The position numbers and the translations under genes were made by a program. From Parasulfuritortus sp037439465 (GTDB taxonomy: Bacteria; Pseudomonadota; Gammaproteobacteria; Burkholderiales; Thiobacillaceae): DNA of 64,000 bases. Below the pieces are notes generated by a model, which saw only the letters and a list, made by a program, of their open reading frames with translations, was not told the DNA's origin and searched no databases. This document shows, in pieces, positions 42,703-51,939 of the stretch. The stretch covers positions 1 through 64,000 of the forward strand of contig JBBIVX010000004.1 of the NCBI GenBank assembly GCA_037439465.1. Reading direction: 5' to 3'. How positions within the stretch are numbered: the stretch's first letter is position 1; each line of letters starts with the position of its first letter.

Positions 42703-43502
42703 CCCTGAATGTCGTCATCGCCGGCGCTTCCGGCCGCATGGGCCGATCCTTGCTGGAAGCCGTCGCGGGCGCCCCTGACATGCGCCTGTATGCCGCCCTG
42801 GAACGCTCGGGCAGCCCCTTTCTCGGCCGCGATGCCGGCGAACTGGTGGGCGCGCCCCAGCAGGTCGCCATCCAGGAAGAACTGGACGCGGCCCTGACAG
42901 GCGCTCATGTCCTGATCGATTTCACCCGCCCCGAGGCGACCCTGGCCCACATCGAGGCCTGCCGCCGGCACAAGGTGCCCATGGTGATCGGCACGACCGG
43001 TTTCGATGCGACCGGCAAGGCGGCCATCGCCGAGGCCGCCCGCGACATCCCCATCGTCTTCGCGCCCAACATGAGCGTCGGCGTCAACCTGGTGTTCAAG
43101 CTGCTCGACATGGCCAGCCGGGTGCTCGCCGAGGGCTACGACATCGAGATCATCGAGGCCCACCACCGCCACAAGGTCGACGCCCCGTCCGGCACCGCCT
43201 TGCGCATGGGCGAGGTGATCGCCGGCGCCCTCGGCCGCGACCTCAAGGACTGTGCCGTGTACGGCCGCGAAGGCGTCACCGGTGAGCGCCAGCCCTCCAC
43301 CATCGGCTTCGCCACGGTGCGCGGGGGTGACATCGTCGGCGACCACACCGCCCTGTTTGCCGCCGTCGGCGAGCGGGTGGAGATCAGCCACAAGGCCTCC
43401 AGCCGCATGACCTTTGCCAATGGCGCGCTGCGCGCAGCGCGCTTTCTGGCCGGCAAGGGAAGCGGTTTGTATGACATGCAGGACGTGTTGGGGCTGAGGT
43501 AG
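42699..43502 (+). CDS. dapB: 4-hydroxy-tetrahydrodipicolinate reductase
   Basis: This 267-residue enzyme reduces HTPA using NAD(P)H in lysine and diaminopimelate synthesis. It has the N-terminal nucleotide-binding VIAGASGRMGRSLLEAV, the IGTTGF motif near residue 103 and the substrate-binding EAHHRHKVDAPSGTAL near residue 156. It is coupled to bamE (ATGA overlap). lysC, the pathway's first enzyme, lies at about 13 kb. Confidence 0.97.
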   Translation: MTLNVVIAGASGRMGRSLLEAVAGAPDMRLYAALERSGSPFLGRDAGELVGAPQQVAIQEELDAALTGAHVLIDFTRPEATLAHIEACRRHKVPMVIGTTGFDATGKAAIAEAARDIPIVFAPNMSVGVNLVFKLLDMASRVLAEGYDIEIIEAHHRHKVDAPSGTALRMGEVIAGALGRDLKDCAVYGREGVTGERQPSTIGFATVRGGDIVGDHTALFAAVGERVEISHKASSRMTFANGALRAARFLAGKGSGLYDMQDVLGLR

Positions 43503-43596
43503 AGGGCAAGAACCAACGGGCAGCGCCGGATGGCCGAACATAGCCAGTCTGGTGCAAGGCGCGGCGTGTATTGCAATCTTATGCTGGGCTTTCCCT

Positions 43597-43625
43597 CTTG
43601 AAGTATTGCCCTGCCGGCCCCAGAT
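43597..43625 (+). promoter_or_regulatory. Sigma-32-type heat-shock promoter for htpG
   Basis: CTTGAAG (43597-43603), then a 14-base spacer, then CCCCAGAT (43618-43625) closely match the RpoH consensus CTTGAAA and CCCCATNT. The position, about 40 bases before the htpG start, fits a heat-shock promoter. Confidence 0.75.
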
Positions 43626-43664
43626 ACGGGGCCGGTTTTATTTTCTGGATCGGGATTGGCAACG

Positions 43665-45524
43665 ATGAGCGAAAACATCAAAGAAACCCTGGGTTTCCAG
43701 GCCGAGGTCAAGCAACTTTTACAACTGATGATCCATTCCTTGTACTCGCACAAGGAAATCTTCGTCCGCGAGCTTTGTTCCAACGCCGCCGACGCGGCCG
43801 ACAAGCTGCGCTTCGAGGCCCTCAACGACGGCGCGCTGTATGAAAACGAGCCCGAGCTGAAGATATGGATCAAGGCCGACAAGGACGCGAAGACCCTGAC
43901 CATCCGCGACAACGGCATCGGCATGAGCCGCCAGGAGGTGATCGAGCACATCGGCACCATCGCCAAGTCCGGCACCAAGGAGTTCTTCGGCAAGCTGACC
44001 GGCGACCAGCAGAAGGACGCCCAGTTGATCGGCCAGTTCGGCGTCGGCTTCTACTCCAGCTTCATCGTTGCCGACAAGGTGACCCTGACCACCCGCCGGG
44101 CCGGCCTGACCAAGGAGCATGGCGTCCGTTGGGAATCGGAGGGCGCCGGCGATTACAGCATCGAGACGGTCGAAAAAGCAACGCGCGGCACCGAGATCGT
44201 GCTGCACATGAAGGCGGACGAGGCTGAATTCCTTGAGGATTGGAGCCTCAAGACCATCATCCGGCAATACTCCGACCACATCGCCATCCCCATCGTGTTC
44301 GTTGACGACAAGGGTGAGGAAGAGACGGCCAACAAGGCCAACGCCCTCTGGGCGCGCTCCAAGAACGACATCGGCGAGGACGAGTACAAGGCCTTCTACC
44401 AGCACGTCGCCCACGACTACGAGGATCCGCTGGCCTGGACCCACGCCCGCGTCGAAGGCCGCCAGGACTACACCGTGCTGCTCTATGTGCCGGCGCACGC
44501 GCCGTTCGATCTGTGGGACCGCGAGGCCAAGACCGGCGTGAAGCTGTACGTCAAGCGCGTGTTCATCATGGAAGACGCGCGCAAGCTGATGCCGGCCTAC
44601 CTGCGCTTCATGCGCGGGGTGATCGACGCCGCCGACCTGCCGCTCAACGTCTCGCGCGAAATCCTGCAACAGACCAAGGACATGGAGATGATTCGCGCCG
44701 GCTGCGTGAAGAAGGCGCTGGACCTCTTGGACGACCTGGCCGGGAACCGCAAGGACGACTACGCCAAGGTCTGGGCGAACTTCGGCGAGGTGCTCAAGGA
44801 GGGTGTCGGCGAGGACTTCGCCAACAAGGAACGCATCGCCGGTCTGCTGCGCTTCCGGACCACGGTCAGCGACGACGCGAACGTGTCCCTGGCCGACTAC
44901 ATCGGCCGCATGAAGGAAGGCCAGGACAAAATCTACTACGTCACCGCCGACAGCCTGCCGGCCGCCAAGGCCAGCCCGCATCTGGAAATCTTCCGCAAGA
45001 AGGGCATCGAGGTGCTGCTGCTCGCCGACCGGGTCGACGAGTGGCTGGTGTCGCACCTGTTCGAGTTCGACGGCAAGCCGCTGGCCAGCGTCGCCAAGGG
45101 CGATCTCGACCTCTCCAGCGTCAAGTCGGAAGTAAGCGACACGACTGAGGAAGAAACGCCCAAGACGGAAGCAGCGAAGGCGCTGGTCGAACGCATCCAG
45201 GAGGCGCTGAAAGACGCCGTCAAGGAGGTCCGGGTCAGTCACCGTCTGGTCGATTCGCCCGCCTGTCTGGTAACCGGCGAGCACGACATGAGCGGCCACC
45301 TGGCCCGCATGATGAAGGCCATGGGCCAGCCCGCGCCGGAGATCAAGCCCACGCTGGAGATCAACGTCAGCCATGCCCTCATCAAGCGGCTGGAAAGCGA
45401 AGAGGGTGAGCGTTTCGGCGACCTGGCACGGCTGGTGCTCGATCAGGCCGTGCTGCTCGATGGCGGCCAGTTAGCCGACCCGGCCGGCTTCGTGAAGCGG
45501 ATGAACGCCTTGCTGGGGGCCTGA
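43665..45524 (+). CDS. htpG: Chaperone HtpG (Hsp90)
   Basis: This 619-residue Hsp90 has the N-terminal ATPase motifs ELCSNAADAADKLRFEAL and DNGIGMSRQEVIEHIGTIAK, then IGQFGVGFYSSFIVADKV, the middle domain (PLNVSREILQQTKDM), and the C-terminal dimer domain. It folds and remodels client proteins in the cytoplasm. I start at the ATG of MSENIKETLGF; a TTG three codons upstream is less likely. The sigma-32-type promoter upstream fits heat induction. Confidence 0.97.
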   Translation: MSENIKETLGFQAEVKQLLQLMIHSLYSHKEIFVRELCSNAADAADKLRFEALNDGALYENEPELKIWIKADKDAKTLTIRDNGIGMSRQEVIEHIGTIAKSGTKEFFGKLTGDQQKDAQLIGQFGVGFYSSFIVADKVTLTTRRAGLTKEHGVRWESEGAGDYSIETVEKATRGTEIVLHMKADEAEFLEDWSLKTIIRQYSDHIAIPIVFVDDKGEEETANKANALWARSKNDIGEDEYKAFYQHVAHDYEDPLAWTHARVEGRQDYTVLLYVPAHAPFDLWDREAKTGVKLYVKRVFIMEDARKLMPAYLRFMRGVIDAADLPLNVSREILQQTKDMEMIRAGCVKKALDLLDDLAGNRKDDYAKVWANFGEVLKEGVGEDFANKERIAGLLRFRTTVSDDANVSLADYIGRMKEGQDKIYYVTADSLPAAKASPHLEIFRKKGIEVLLLADRVDEWLVSHLFEFDGKPLASVAKGDLDLSSVKSEVSDTTEEETPKTEAAKALVERIQEALKDAVKEVRVSHRLVDSPACLVTGEHDMSGHLARMMKAMGQPAPEIKPTLEINVSHALIKRLESEEGERFGDLARLVLDQAVLLDGGQLADPAGFVKRMNALLGA

Positions 45525-45637
45525 TCCCCCGGCCATGACCGTTGCCGAATTCATCCAGCGGGAAGATGCCCGGCCCCACAGGCCCGGGTATCACGGGGGC
45601 TGGGGGTTCGCCATGGCTGGCGCGCGTCCGCAAGCCG

Positions 45638-46090
45638 TCAACGCTGCGCCTGGGCTGCCTCGAAACGGTAGGTGTCGTGGCAGCCTGAACAATAGCCCAT
45701 CAACTCCGCCATTTGGCTTTGCGTCAGGCTCATGTCGCCCCGAGTCCGGGCGTCGCGTTGCATGGTCCTGACCGCTTCGTTCATGGCGAGGGTCAACTGC
45801 ATGAATTCCTCGGGGAGTTTGTCCTTGACGTTGCCGGGCAGCCTATCCAGCAGACCCGCCATGGGTGTGACGGCCGAGGCGGCCGTCAGCATGTCCTTCT
45901 TGGCCAGGGCATTGAACAAGTTGAACAGATTATGCAGGAATTCACGCATTTCGTAGAGCACCTGATTGCGTTCGCTGGCGCTGATCGGGATGGCAACACG
46001 GTTGTCCTTCGCTGTCGGGGGCATGGCCAGCACTTGGGCGGAGCCCGAAAAAAAGAGCAAGGCGAGGGCGATGACCTGACGAGACAGCAT
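45638..46090 (-). CDS. Cytochrome c'-type (cytochrome c-556 family) secreted protein
   Basis: This 150-residue protein has a signal peptide (VIALALLFFSGSAQVLA), then a helical body and a heme c motif near the C-terminus, C134-SG-C137-H138 in YCSGCHDTYR. One heme at the end of a four-helix bundle is the layout of cytochrome c' and c-556 proteins, which bind NO or act as small electron carriers. No methionine ligand is obvious. The long open frame upstream of 46090 is not coding. Confidence 0.72.
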   Translation of the reverse strand: MLSRQVIALALLFFSGSAQVLAMPPTAKDNRVAIPISASERNQVLYEMREFLHNLFNLFNALAKKDMLTAASAVTPMAGLLDRLPGNVKDKLPEEFMQLTLAMNEAVRTMQRDARTRGDMSLTQSQMAELMGYCSGCHDTYRFEAAQAQR

Positions 46091-46163
46091 GTGTATTCTC
46101 CCCTGAACAAGTTTTTTCTTGGCGTGGGTAACATAATAATAAAAAACGAATGGGATCGCCGGC

Positions 46164-46703
46164 TTAGCCTTGACGGCGGTCAAAGTTGTCGAAGTGCAGG
46201 GGGAATTGACCTGTGCGGCGATCCTCAAAATAGTGTTCGAGTGTCCTGAGCACGGTGCGGAAGGCGATCCGGTTCCAGGGAATCTCGGCCTCCGTAAACA
46301 GCGCAACCTCCAGGCTTTCCTCGCCTGGTACGAAATCGAGGTCGAGCAGCCTGGCGCGGAACAACAGCGAGACCTGGTCGATGTCGGGCACGTTGATGAG
46401 GGTGTAGAGGGCGTCGATCTCGACCCGTGCCCCCGCCTCTTCCAGGGTCTCGCGTAGCGCGCCCTCGGCCGTGGTCTCGCCGTTCTCCATGAAGCCGGCG
46501 GGCAGGGTCCACAGGCCATGGCGCGGCTCGATGGCGCGGCGACAGAGCAGCACCTTGTCCTCCCAGACCGGCAGGCAGCCGACCACCATGCGCGGGTTCT
46601 GGTAGTGGATGGCGCCGCAGGCGTCGCAGACGTAGCGCTGGCGGTTGTCGCCGGCCGGGATGCGGCGGCTGACAGGGGCGCCACAGTGGCTGCAATAGTT
46701 CAT
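46164..46703 (-). CDS. Nudix hydrolase with N-terminal zinc ribbon
   Basis: This 179-residue protein has an N-terminal zinc ribbon (YCSHCGAPV and VCDACGAIHYQNP) followed by a Nudix domain with the box GFMENGETTAEGALRETLEE. The zinc ribbon plus Nudix box resembles NudC-type NADH pyrophosphatases, but the protein is shorter and lacks the NudC SQPWPFPxS motif. The substrate is therefore open. It is 73 bases upstream of the cytochrome gene and divergent from purL. Confidence 0.85.
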   Translation of the reverse strand: MNYCSHCGAPVSRRIPAGDNRQRYVCDACGAIHYQNPRMVVGCLPVWEDKVLLCRRAIEPRHGLWTLPAGFMENGETTAEGALRETLEEAGARVEIDALYTLINVPDIDQVSLLFRARLLDLDFVPGEESLEVALFTEAEIPWNRIAFRTVLRTLEHYFEDRRTGQFPLHFDNFDRRQG

Positions 46704-46843
46704 GGAGGATCGTCTCGATTTTATGGGGACAGTAGCAGCAAGCCCTGATGGACGTCAAAGCCCCTCCACGATTCGGCCGGTCCATCCGAATAATTGGGCG
46801 CGCGGTGTAAAATCGGCGCCATTGCATCGTGCCGGATGTCGCC

Positions 46844-49800
46844 ATGACCCAGGTGCTCCATCTTCGCGGCGGGGCCGCGCTTTCCGATTTTCGTATCGCC
46901 AAATTGCTGGAGAAGGCCAAACCGGGTGGGCTGATTGGCCTGAGCGCCGAATTTCGTTATTTCGTCGAGTTGTGGGGCGACCTTGATGCAGACGAATGCG
47001 CTTTCCTTGGCGAACTCTTGCAGGCGGCGCCGCATGCGCCTGCGTCCAAGGCCGTGGTGGTGGTCCCCCGCCTGGGCACGGTGTCGCCCTGGTCGTCCAA
47101 GGCCACCGACATCGCCCGCAACGGCGGCTTGAGCTCCGTGCGGCGCATCGAGCGCGGCATTGTCTACCGTCTCACTGGCCGGCGGGGCAAGGCAGTCAAC
47201 CTGGATTTGGTATTGCCTTGTCTGCACGACCGCATGACCGAGAACGTGCTGTTCGACGAACGTGAGGCAGTGCGCCTGTTTCAGCATGTGGCGCCGCCGC
47301 CGCTGGTCAGCGTGAATATCCTCAAGGGTGGCAGGAAGGCCCTGCAACAGGCCAACGCGGAATGGGGACTGGCCCTGTCGGCGGACGAGATCGATTATCT
47401 GCTGGCCCATTTCAAGGCGGCCAAGCGCAATCCCACCGATGTCGAACTGATGATGTTCGCCCAGGCGAACTCGGAACACTGCCGGCACAAGATATTCAAC
47501 GCCGACTGGGTTGTCGATGGCAATAAACAGACCGAATCGCTGTTCGCCATGATCCGCCACACTCACGAGCGGCGGCCGCAAGGCACGCTGTCGGCCTATT
47601 CCGACAACGCCGCGGTGATCGAGGGCGCGACCATCGGCCGTTTTTATCCGGACGGCAAGGGCCGCTACGGTTTCCACACCGAGCCGACCCACATACTGAT
47701 GAAGGTGGAGACCCACAACCACCCGACCGCCATCGCCCCGTTCCCCGGCGCCGCCACTGGCTCAGGCGGCGAGATTCGCGACGAGGGCGCCACCGGCACC
47801 GGCTCCAAGCCCAAGGCTGGCCTGTGCGGTTTTTCGGTGTCCAGCTTGCATATCCCCGGCTGGCCGCAGCCCTGGGAGCACGACTACGGCAAGCCCGGCC
47901 GCCTCGCCTCGGCCCTTGACATCATGCTCGAAGGCCCGATCGGCGCCGCCGCCTTCAACAACGAGTTCGGCCGGCCCAACCTGGCCGGCTATTTCCGCAG
48001 CTTCGAGCTGGCCACGCCGGACGGCCAGGTACGCGGCTATCACAAGCCGATCATGCTGGCCGGCGGGGTCGGCAATATCCGCGCGGACCATGTCTTCAAG
48101 CAGGCGTTCAAACCTGGCACGCGGCTTATTCAACTGGGCGGGCCGGGCCTGTTGATCGGCCTCGGCGGCGGCGCCGCTTCCAGCCTGGGTTCGGGCGCCA
48201 ATGCCGAGGCGCTGGACTTCGACTCGGTGCAGCGCGGCAACCCGGAGATGCAGCGGCGGGCCCAGGAGGTCATCGACCGCTGCTGGCAGATGGGGGCCGA
48301 CAACCCCATCCTGTCCATCCACGATGTCGGTGCCGGCGGTTTGTCCAACGCCATGCCGGAACTTGCCCACGGCGCCGGTTTGGGCGCCAAGTTCGAATTG
48401 CGCGACGTGCCCAGTGAGGAACCAGGCATGGCACCCAGGGAGATCTGGTGCAACGAGGCCCAGGAACGCTACGTCCTGGCAATCGCGCCGGAGAACCTAG
48501 ACCGCTTCAAGGCACTGTGCGAACGGGAGCGCTGCCCGTATGCCGTGATCGGCAAGGCGACCCGCAAGGGGCAGTTGATCGTGGCCGACCGCTATTTCCA
48601 GAACACGCCCGTCGATATGCCGATGGCGGTGCTCCTGGGCAAGCCACCCAGGATGACCCGCGAGGCGAGGCACATCAAGCCGGCCCTCAAACCCTTCAGC
48701 GCCGAAGGGCTGGAGCTGAAGGAGGCCGCCTACCGGGTGCTGCGCCATCCCACCGTGGCCAGCAAGTCATTCCTGATCACCATTGGCGACCGCACCGTGG
48801 GCGGTTTTACCGCCCGCGACCAGATGGTCGGGCCATGGCAAATGCCGGTGGCCGACTGCGCCGTCACCACCCTGGGCTATGACACCTACGAAGGCGAGGT
48901 CATGGCCATGGGCGAACGCACGCCGTTGGCACTGATAGACCCGGCCGCCTCCGGCCGCATGGCGGTGGGCGAGGCGGTGATGAACCTGGCCGCGGCCGCG
49001 GTGAACGCTATTTCCGACATCCGCCTGTCGGCCAACTGGATGGCGGCGGCCGGCCGCCCCGGCGAGGATGCCGCCCTGTTCGACACGGTCAAGGCCGTAG
49101 CCAAGGAGCTGTGCCCGGAGCTGGGCATCAGCATCCCGGTCGGCAAGGACTCCATGTCGATGCGCACCGCCTGGGAGGAAGACGGGCAGCACAAGGCCGT
49201 GGTATCCCCCCTGTCCTTGATCGTTTCCGCTTTCGCGCCCACCCCGGATGCCCGCCGCACCCTGACTCCGCAACTGAGGACCGATTGCGGTGACACCGAC
49301 CTGATCCTGCTCGACCTGGGCGAAGGCAACAACCGCCTCGGCGGCTCGGTGCTGGCCACCTGCTACGGCGAGCTGGGTGACCTGTGCCCCGATGTGGATG
49401 TGCCGCAACGGCTCAAGGCCTTTTTCTCGGTGCTGCAGCGGCTCAATCGGGAGGGCAAGATACTGGCCTACCACGACCGCTCCGACGGCGGCCTGTTCGT
49501 CACGCTCTGCGAAATGGCCTTTGCCGGCCGCGTCGGACTCGACCTGGACGTCGATGAACTGCGCTATCACCGTCTGCACGAGGACATCATGCTCGACGTG
49601 GAGGGCGCACCGGAACCCAACGAACCGTATACCTCGCGTCTGTTCGGCATCCTCTTCAACGAGGAACTGGGGGCGGTGCTGCAAGTCCGCAAGGCGGACA
49701 CCAGCGCCATCATGGCTGCCTGCATCGACGCCGGCCTGCGCGACGAATTCTATGTCATTGGTCATCTCAACCGGCGCGATCGCCTCCGCGTGTTGCGCGA

Positions 49801-50773
49801 GGGCCGGCCGGTCTTCGATGAGGCCAGGGTCGATCTACTGGCCGCCTGGTCGGAGACATCATGGCGAATGCAGTCGCTGCGTGACAATCCCGACTGCGCC
49901 CGGCAGGAATTCGAGGGGCTGGCAGCGGAAAAGAATCCTGGACTCTCGGTGAAAACGAGCTTTGTTGTCGATGAAGACATCGCCGCCCCTTATGTGAAGC
50001 GCACCAGAACGCGGCCCAAGGCGGCCATTCTGCGTGAGCAGGGCGTCAACGGCGAGGTCGAGATGGCCGCCGCCTTCCATCGGGCCGGTTTCGACGCGGT
50101 GGATGTGCACATGAGCGACATCCTTTCCGGCCGGGTCAAGCTGAAAAACTTCAAGGGTCTCGCCGCCTGCGGCGGTTTCTCCTACGGTGACGTGCTCGGC
50201 GCCGGCGGTGGCTGGGCCGCTTCCATCCTGCACAATACGCGGGCGCGGGACGAATTCGAGGGTTTCTTCCGGCGCGGCGATAGCTTTGCCCTGGGAGTCT
50301 GCAACGGTTGCCAGATGATGAGCCGGCTCGCCGCCATCATCCCCGGCGCCGAGAATTGGCCGCGTTTTGAGCGCAACCTGTCGGAACAGTTCGAGGCCCG
50401 CTGCGTGATGGTCGAGGTGCCGCAAACGCCCTCCATCCTGCTCGCCGGCATGGCGGGGTCGCGCCTGCCCGTCGTGGTCGCCCACGGCGAGGGGCGTGCC
50501 GTGTTCGGATCGGAAAACCAGCGCAAGCGCGCCCTGGTGAGTCTGCGTTACATCGATAACCGCGGCCGCGCGACCGAGAATTACCCGGCCAATCCCAATG
50601 GCTCGCCCAAGGGTATCACCGGACTAACCACGGCGGATGGCCGCTTCACCATCATGATGCCGCACCCGGAACGCGTCTTCCGCGCCATTCAGAACTCCTG
50701 GCGGCCCGACCATTGGCGGGAAGACGGGCCCTGGCTGAGGCTGTTCCGCAACGCCCGCAGGTGGGTCGGTTAA
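46844..50773 (+). CDS. purL: Phosphoribosylformylglycinamidine synthase
   Basis: This 1309-residue large-form PurL converts FGAR to FGAM with glutamine and ATP in purine synthesis. It has the N-terminal FGAR-AT domains (ANSEHCRHKIFNADWVVDG, VETHNHPTAIAPFPGAATGS, GGEIRDEGATG), the second half (DGRTVG-type IGDRTVGGFTARDQ, PVGKDSMSM), and a glutaminase domain with GVCNGCQMM and the catalytic His/Glu in MPHPERVFRA. I chose the ATG before TQVLHLRGGAAL; the upstream start adds five residues. No truncation is seen. Confidence 0.97.
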   Translation: MTQVLHLRGGAALSDFRIAKLLEKAKPGGLIGLSAEFRYFVELWGDLDADECAFLGELLQAAPHAPASKAVVVVPRLGTVSPWSSKATDIARNGGLSSVRRIERGIVYRLTGRRGKAVNLDLVLPCLHDRMTENVLFDEREAVRLFQHVAPPPLVSVNILKGGRKALQQANAEWGLALSADEIDYLLAHFKAAKRNPTDVELMMFAQANSEHCRHKIFNADWVVDGNKQTESLFAMIRHTHERRPQGTLSAYSDNAAVIEGATIGRFYPDGKGRYGFHTEPTHILMKVETHNHPTAIAPFPGAATGSGGEIRDEGATGTGSKPKAGLCGFSVSSLHIPGWPQPWEHDYGKPGRLASALDIMLEGPIGAAAFNNEFGRPNLAGYFRSFELATPDGQVRGYHKPIMLAGGVGNIRADHVFKQAFKPGTRLIQLGGPGLLIGLGGGAASSLGSGANAEALDFDSVQRGNPEMQRRAQEVIDRCWQMGADNPILSIHDVGAGGLSNAMPELAHGAGLGAKFELRDVPSEEPGMAPREIWCNEAQERYVLAIAPENLDRFKALCERERCPYAVIGKATRKGQLIVADRYFQNTPVDMPMAVLLGKPPRMTREARHIKPALKPFSAEGLELKEAAYRVLRHPTVASKSFLITIGDRTVGGFTARDQMVGPWQMPVADCAVTTLGYDTYEGEVMAMGERTPLALIDPAASGRMAVGEAVMNLAAAAVNAISDIRLSANWMAAAGRPGEDAALFDTVKAVAKELCPELGISIPVGKDSMSMRTAWEEDGQHKAVVSPLSLIVSAFAPTPDARRTLTPQLRTDCGDTDLILLDLGEGNNRLGGSVLATCYGELGDLCPDVDVPQRLKAFFSVLQRLNREGKILAYHDRSDGGLFVTLCEMAFAGRVGLDLDVDELRYHRLHEDIMLDVEGAPEPNEPYTSRLFGILFNEELGAVLQVRKADTSAIMAACIDAGLRDEFYVIGHLNRRDRLRVLREGRPVFDEARVDLLAAWSETSWRMQSLRDNPDCARQEFEGLAAEKNPGLSVKTSFVVDEDIAAPYVKRTRTRPKAAILREQGVNGEVEMAAAFHRAGFDAVDVHMSDILSGRVKLKNFKGLAACGGFSYGDVLGAGGGWAASILHNTRARDEFEGFFRRGDSFALGVCNGCQMMSRLAAIIPGAENWPRFERNLSEQFEARCVMVEVPQTPSILLAGMAGSRLPVVVAHGEGRAVFGSENQRKRALVSLRYIDNRGRATENYPANPNGSPKGITGLTTADGRFTIMMPHPERVFRAIQNSWRPDHWREDGPWLRLFRNARRWVG

Positions 50774-50784
50774 GGTGCAGCTCG

Positions 50785-50824
50785 CGCAACCATGGGGTGG
50801 CGGTGCGCGCCATGTACGGTTGCG
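50785..50824. terminator. Hairpin between convergent purL and GGDEF genes (possible bidirectional terminator)
   Basis: CGCAACC at 50785-50791 pairs with GGTTGCG at 50818-50824, and inner ATGG pairs with CCAT. The hairpin fills the 51-base gap between two convergent stops. There is no T tract, so if it terminates transcription it is a non-canonical or Rho-assisted site. Confidence 0.35.
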
Positions 50825-51811
50825 TCAAACAATTGGCTGGCGGCCTGTGGGCATGATCTCCCCTTGTGCCAGCAAGGTAAGATAACTGCGAACCTGATTG
50901 CGGCCGTGTTCCTTGGCGTAATAGAGGGCACGGTCGGCTTCTTCAATGATCTGGGCGCGGTTCGTTTGCCGGCGCGTGTCGAGGCGGGTGTGGCCGATGC
51001 TGATGGTGACCTGCCCGACCTGGGGAAACACATGCTTTTCGACGTTGGCGCGGACACGTTCCAGCACCTCTTCGATGACCTGGTTGGGGGTGTCCTGTAG
51101 CAGGACGATGAATTCCTCGCCGCCGTAGCGGAAGATGAGGTCGCTGTCGCGCAGGGTCATCCGCAGTATGTTGGCGAATACCAGCAATACCTCGTCGCCG
51201 ATCAGGTGGCCGTGGGTATCGTTGATCCGTTTGAAACGGTCGAGATCGAGCATCGCCAGATAATCGGCGTGGTCCTGGTCGTGGCAGCGCCTGCCATGCA
51301 GACGGGCAGCGGCCAGTTCATCCAGCTTGGCTTCCAGCTTGCGCCGGTTGAATAGGCCGGTGAGTGTGTCTTTTTCGCTGTCGTAGAGCAGGCCGACGAA
51401 GTTGCGGTAAACCCGCACCAGGCCTTGCACCAGTTGCAAATCGAGCGCGCGCCATGTCGTCTGGGCGGTGATGAGCAGATGCCGGTTGCCGCTCTCCGCG
51501 TCCATCAGCTTGGCCAGCAGATAGTCGCGGCCGGCATGGGGTATGGCCTTGGGGTCGCCTTCCGACTTGAGCAATAGCGCTTGCCGGATGATTTCGTCGG
51601 GCAGCCCCTTTTTGCGGCCGTGCAGCAGCAGGTATTCGCCGCCGCCGGCCTCCCCTTCCCCGCGCAGCAGCCAGACTTCGGCTTCCGGCAACATTTCTTC
51701 CAGTGTGCGCAGCAGGCTGCGCTCCAGGGAGTGCTGGTCGCGCTGTGCGGTAAGCGTGACGATGGAGGCTATAACCTCGTGCGCCAGATCGATGGACAAT
51801 GGCATGGTCAT
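50825..51811 (-). CDS. GGDEF-domain diguanylate cyclase
   Basis: This 328-residue soluble protein has a sensor-like N-terminal region (roughly residues 1-150, possibly GAF-like; no known ligand motif seen) and a GGDEF domain. The catalytic GGEEF (FRYGGEEFIVLL) is intact, as is the RxxD I-site (RDSD) five residues before it, implying product inhibition by c-di-GMP. DTLTGLFNRRKLEAKLDEL marks the domain start. The MTMPLSIDLAHEV start is chosen; upstream codons do not look like coding sequence. An HD-GYP phosphodiesterase is at about 10 kb. Confidence 0.9.
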   Translation of the reverse strand: MTMPLSIDLAHEVIASIVTLTAQRDQHSLERSLLRTLEEMLPEAEVWLLRGEGEAGGGEYLLLHGRKKGLPDEIIRQALLLKSEGDPKAIPHAGRDYLLAKLMDAESGNRHLLITAQTTWRALDLQLVQGLVRVYRNFVGLLYDSEKDTLTGLFNRRKLEAKLDELAAARLHGRRCHDQDHADYLAMLDLDRFKRINDTHGHLIGDEVLLVFANILRMTLRDSDLIFRYGGEEFIVLLQDTPNQVIEEVLERVRANVEKHVFPQVGQVTISIGHTRLDTRRQTNRAQIIEEADRALYYAKEHGRNQVRSYLTLLAQGEIMPTGRQPIV

Positions 51812-51939
51812 CACCGAGGCATGGGGATGTCGAGGCTGCAATATCCTCTTTGCCGCCGGGGAAGGCAATATCCCCGCGAATGTTTCCAGGCCGAGGCCGC
51901 TTCCGGTAAAATTCCGCATCACCTCCACAGTTATTTCAA

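Noticed and set aside
43719..45374. Long open frame (551 codons) opposite htpG
   Set aside because: Shadow of htpG, whose Hsp90 motifs are on the plus strand; the antisense translation is Val/Gly/His-rich and unlike a protein family.
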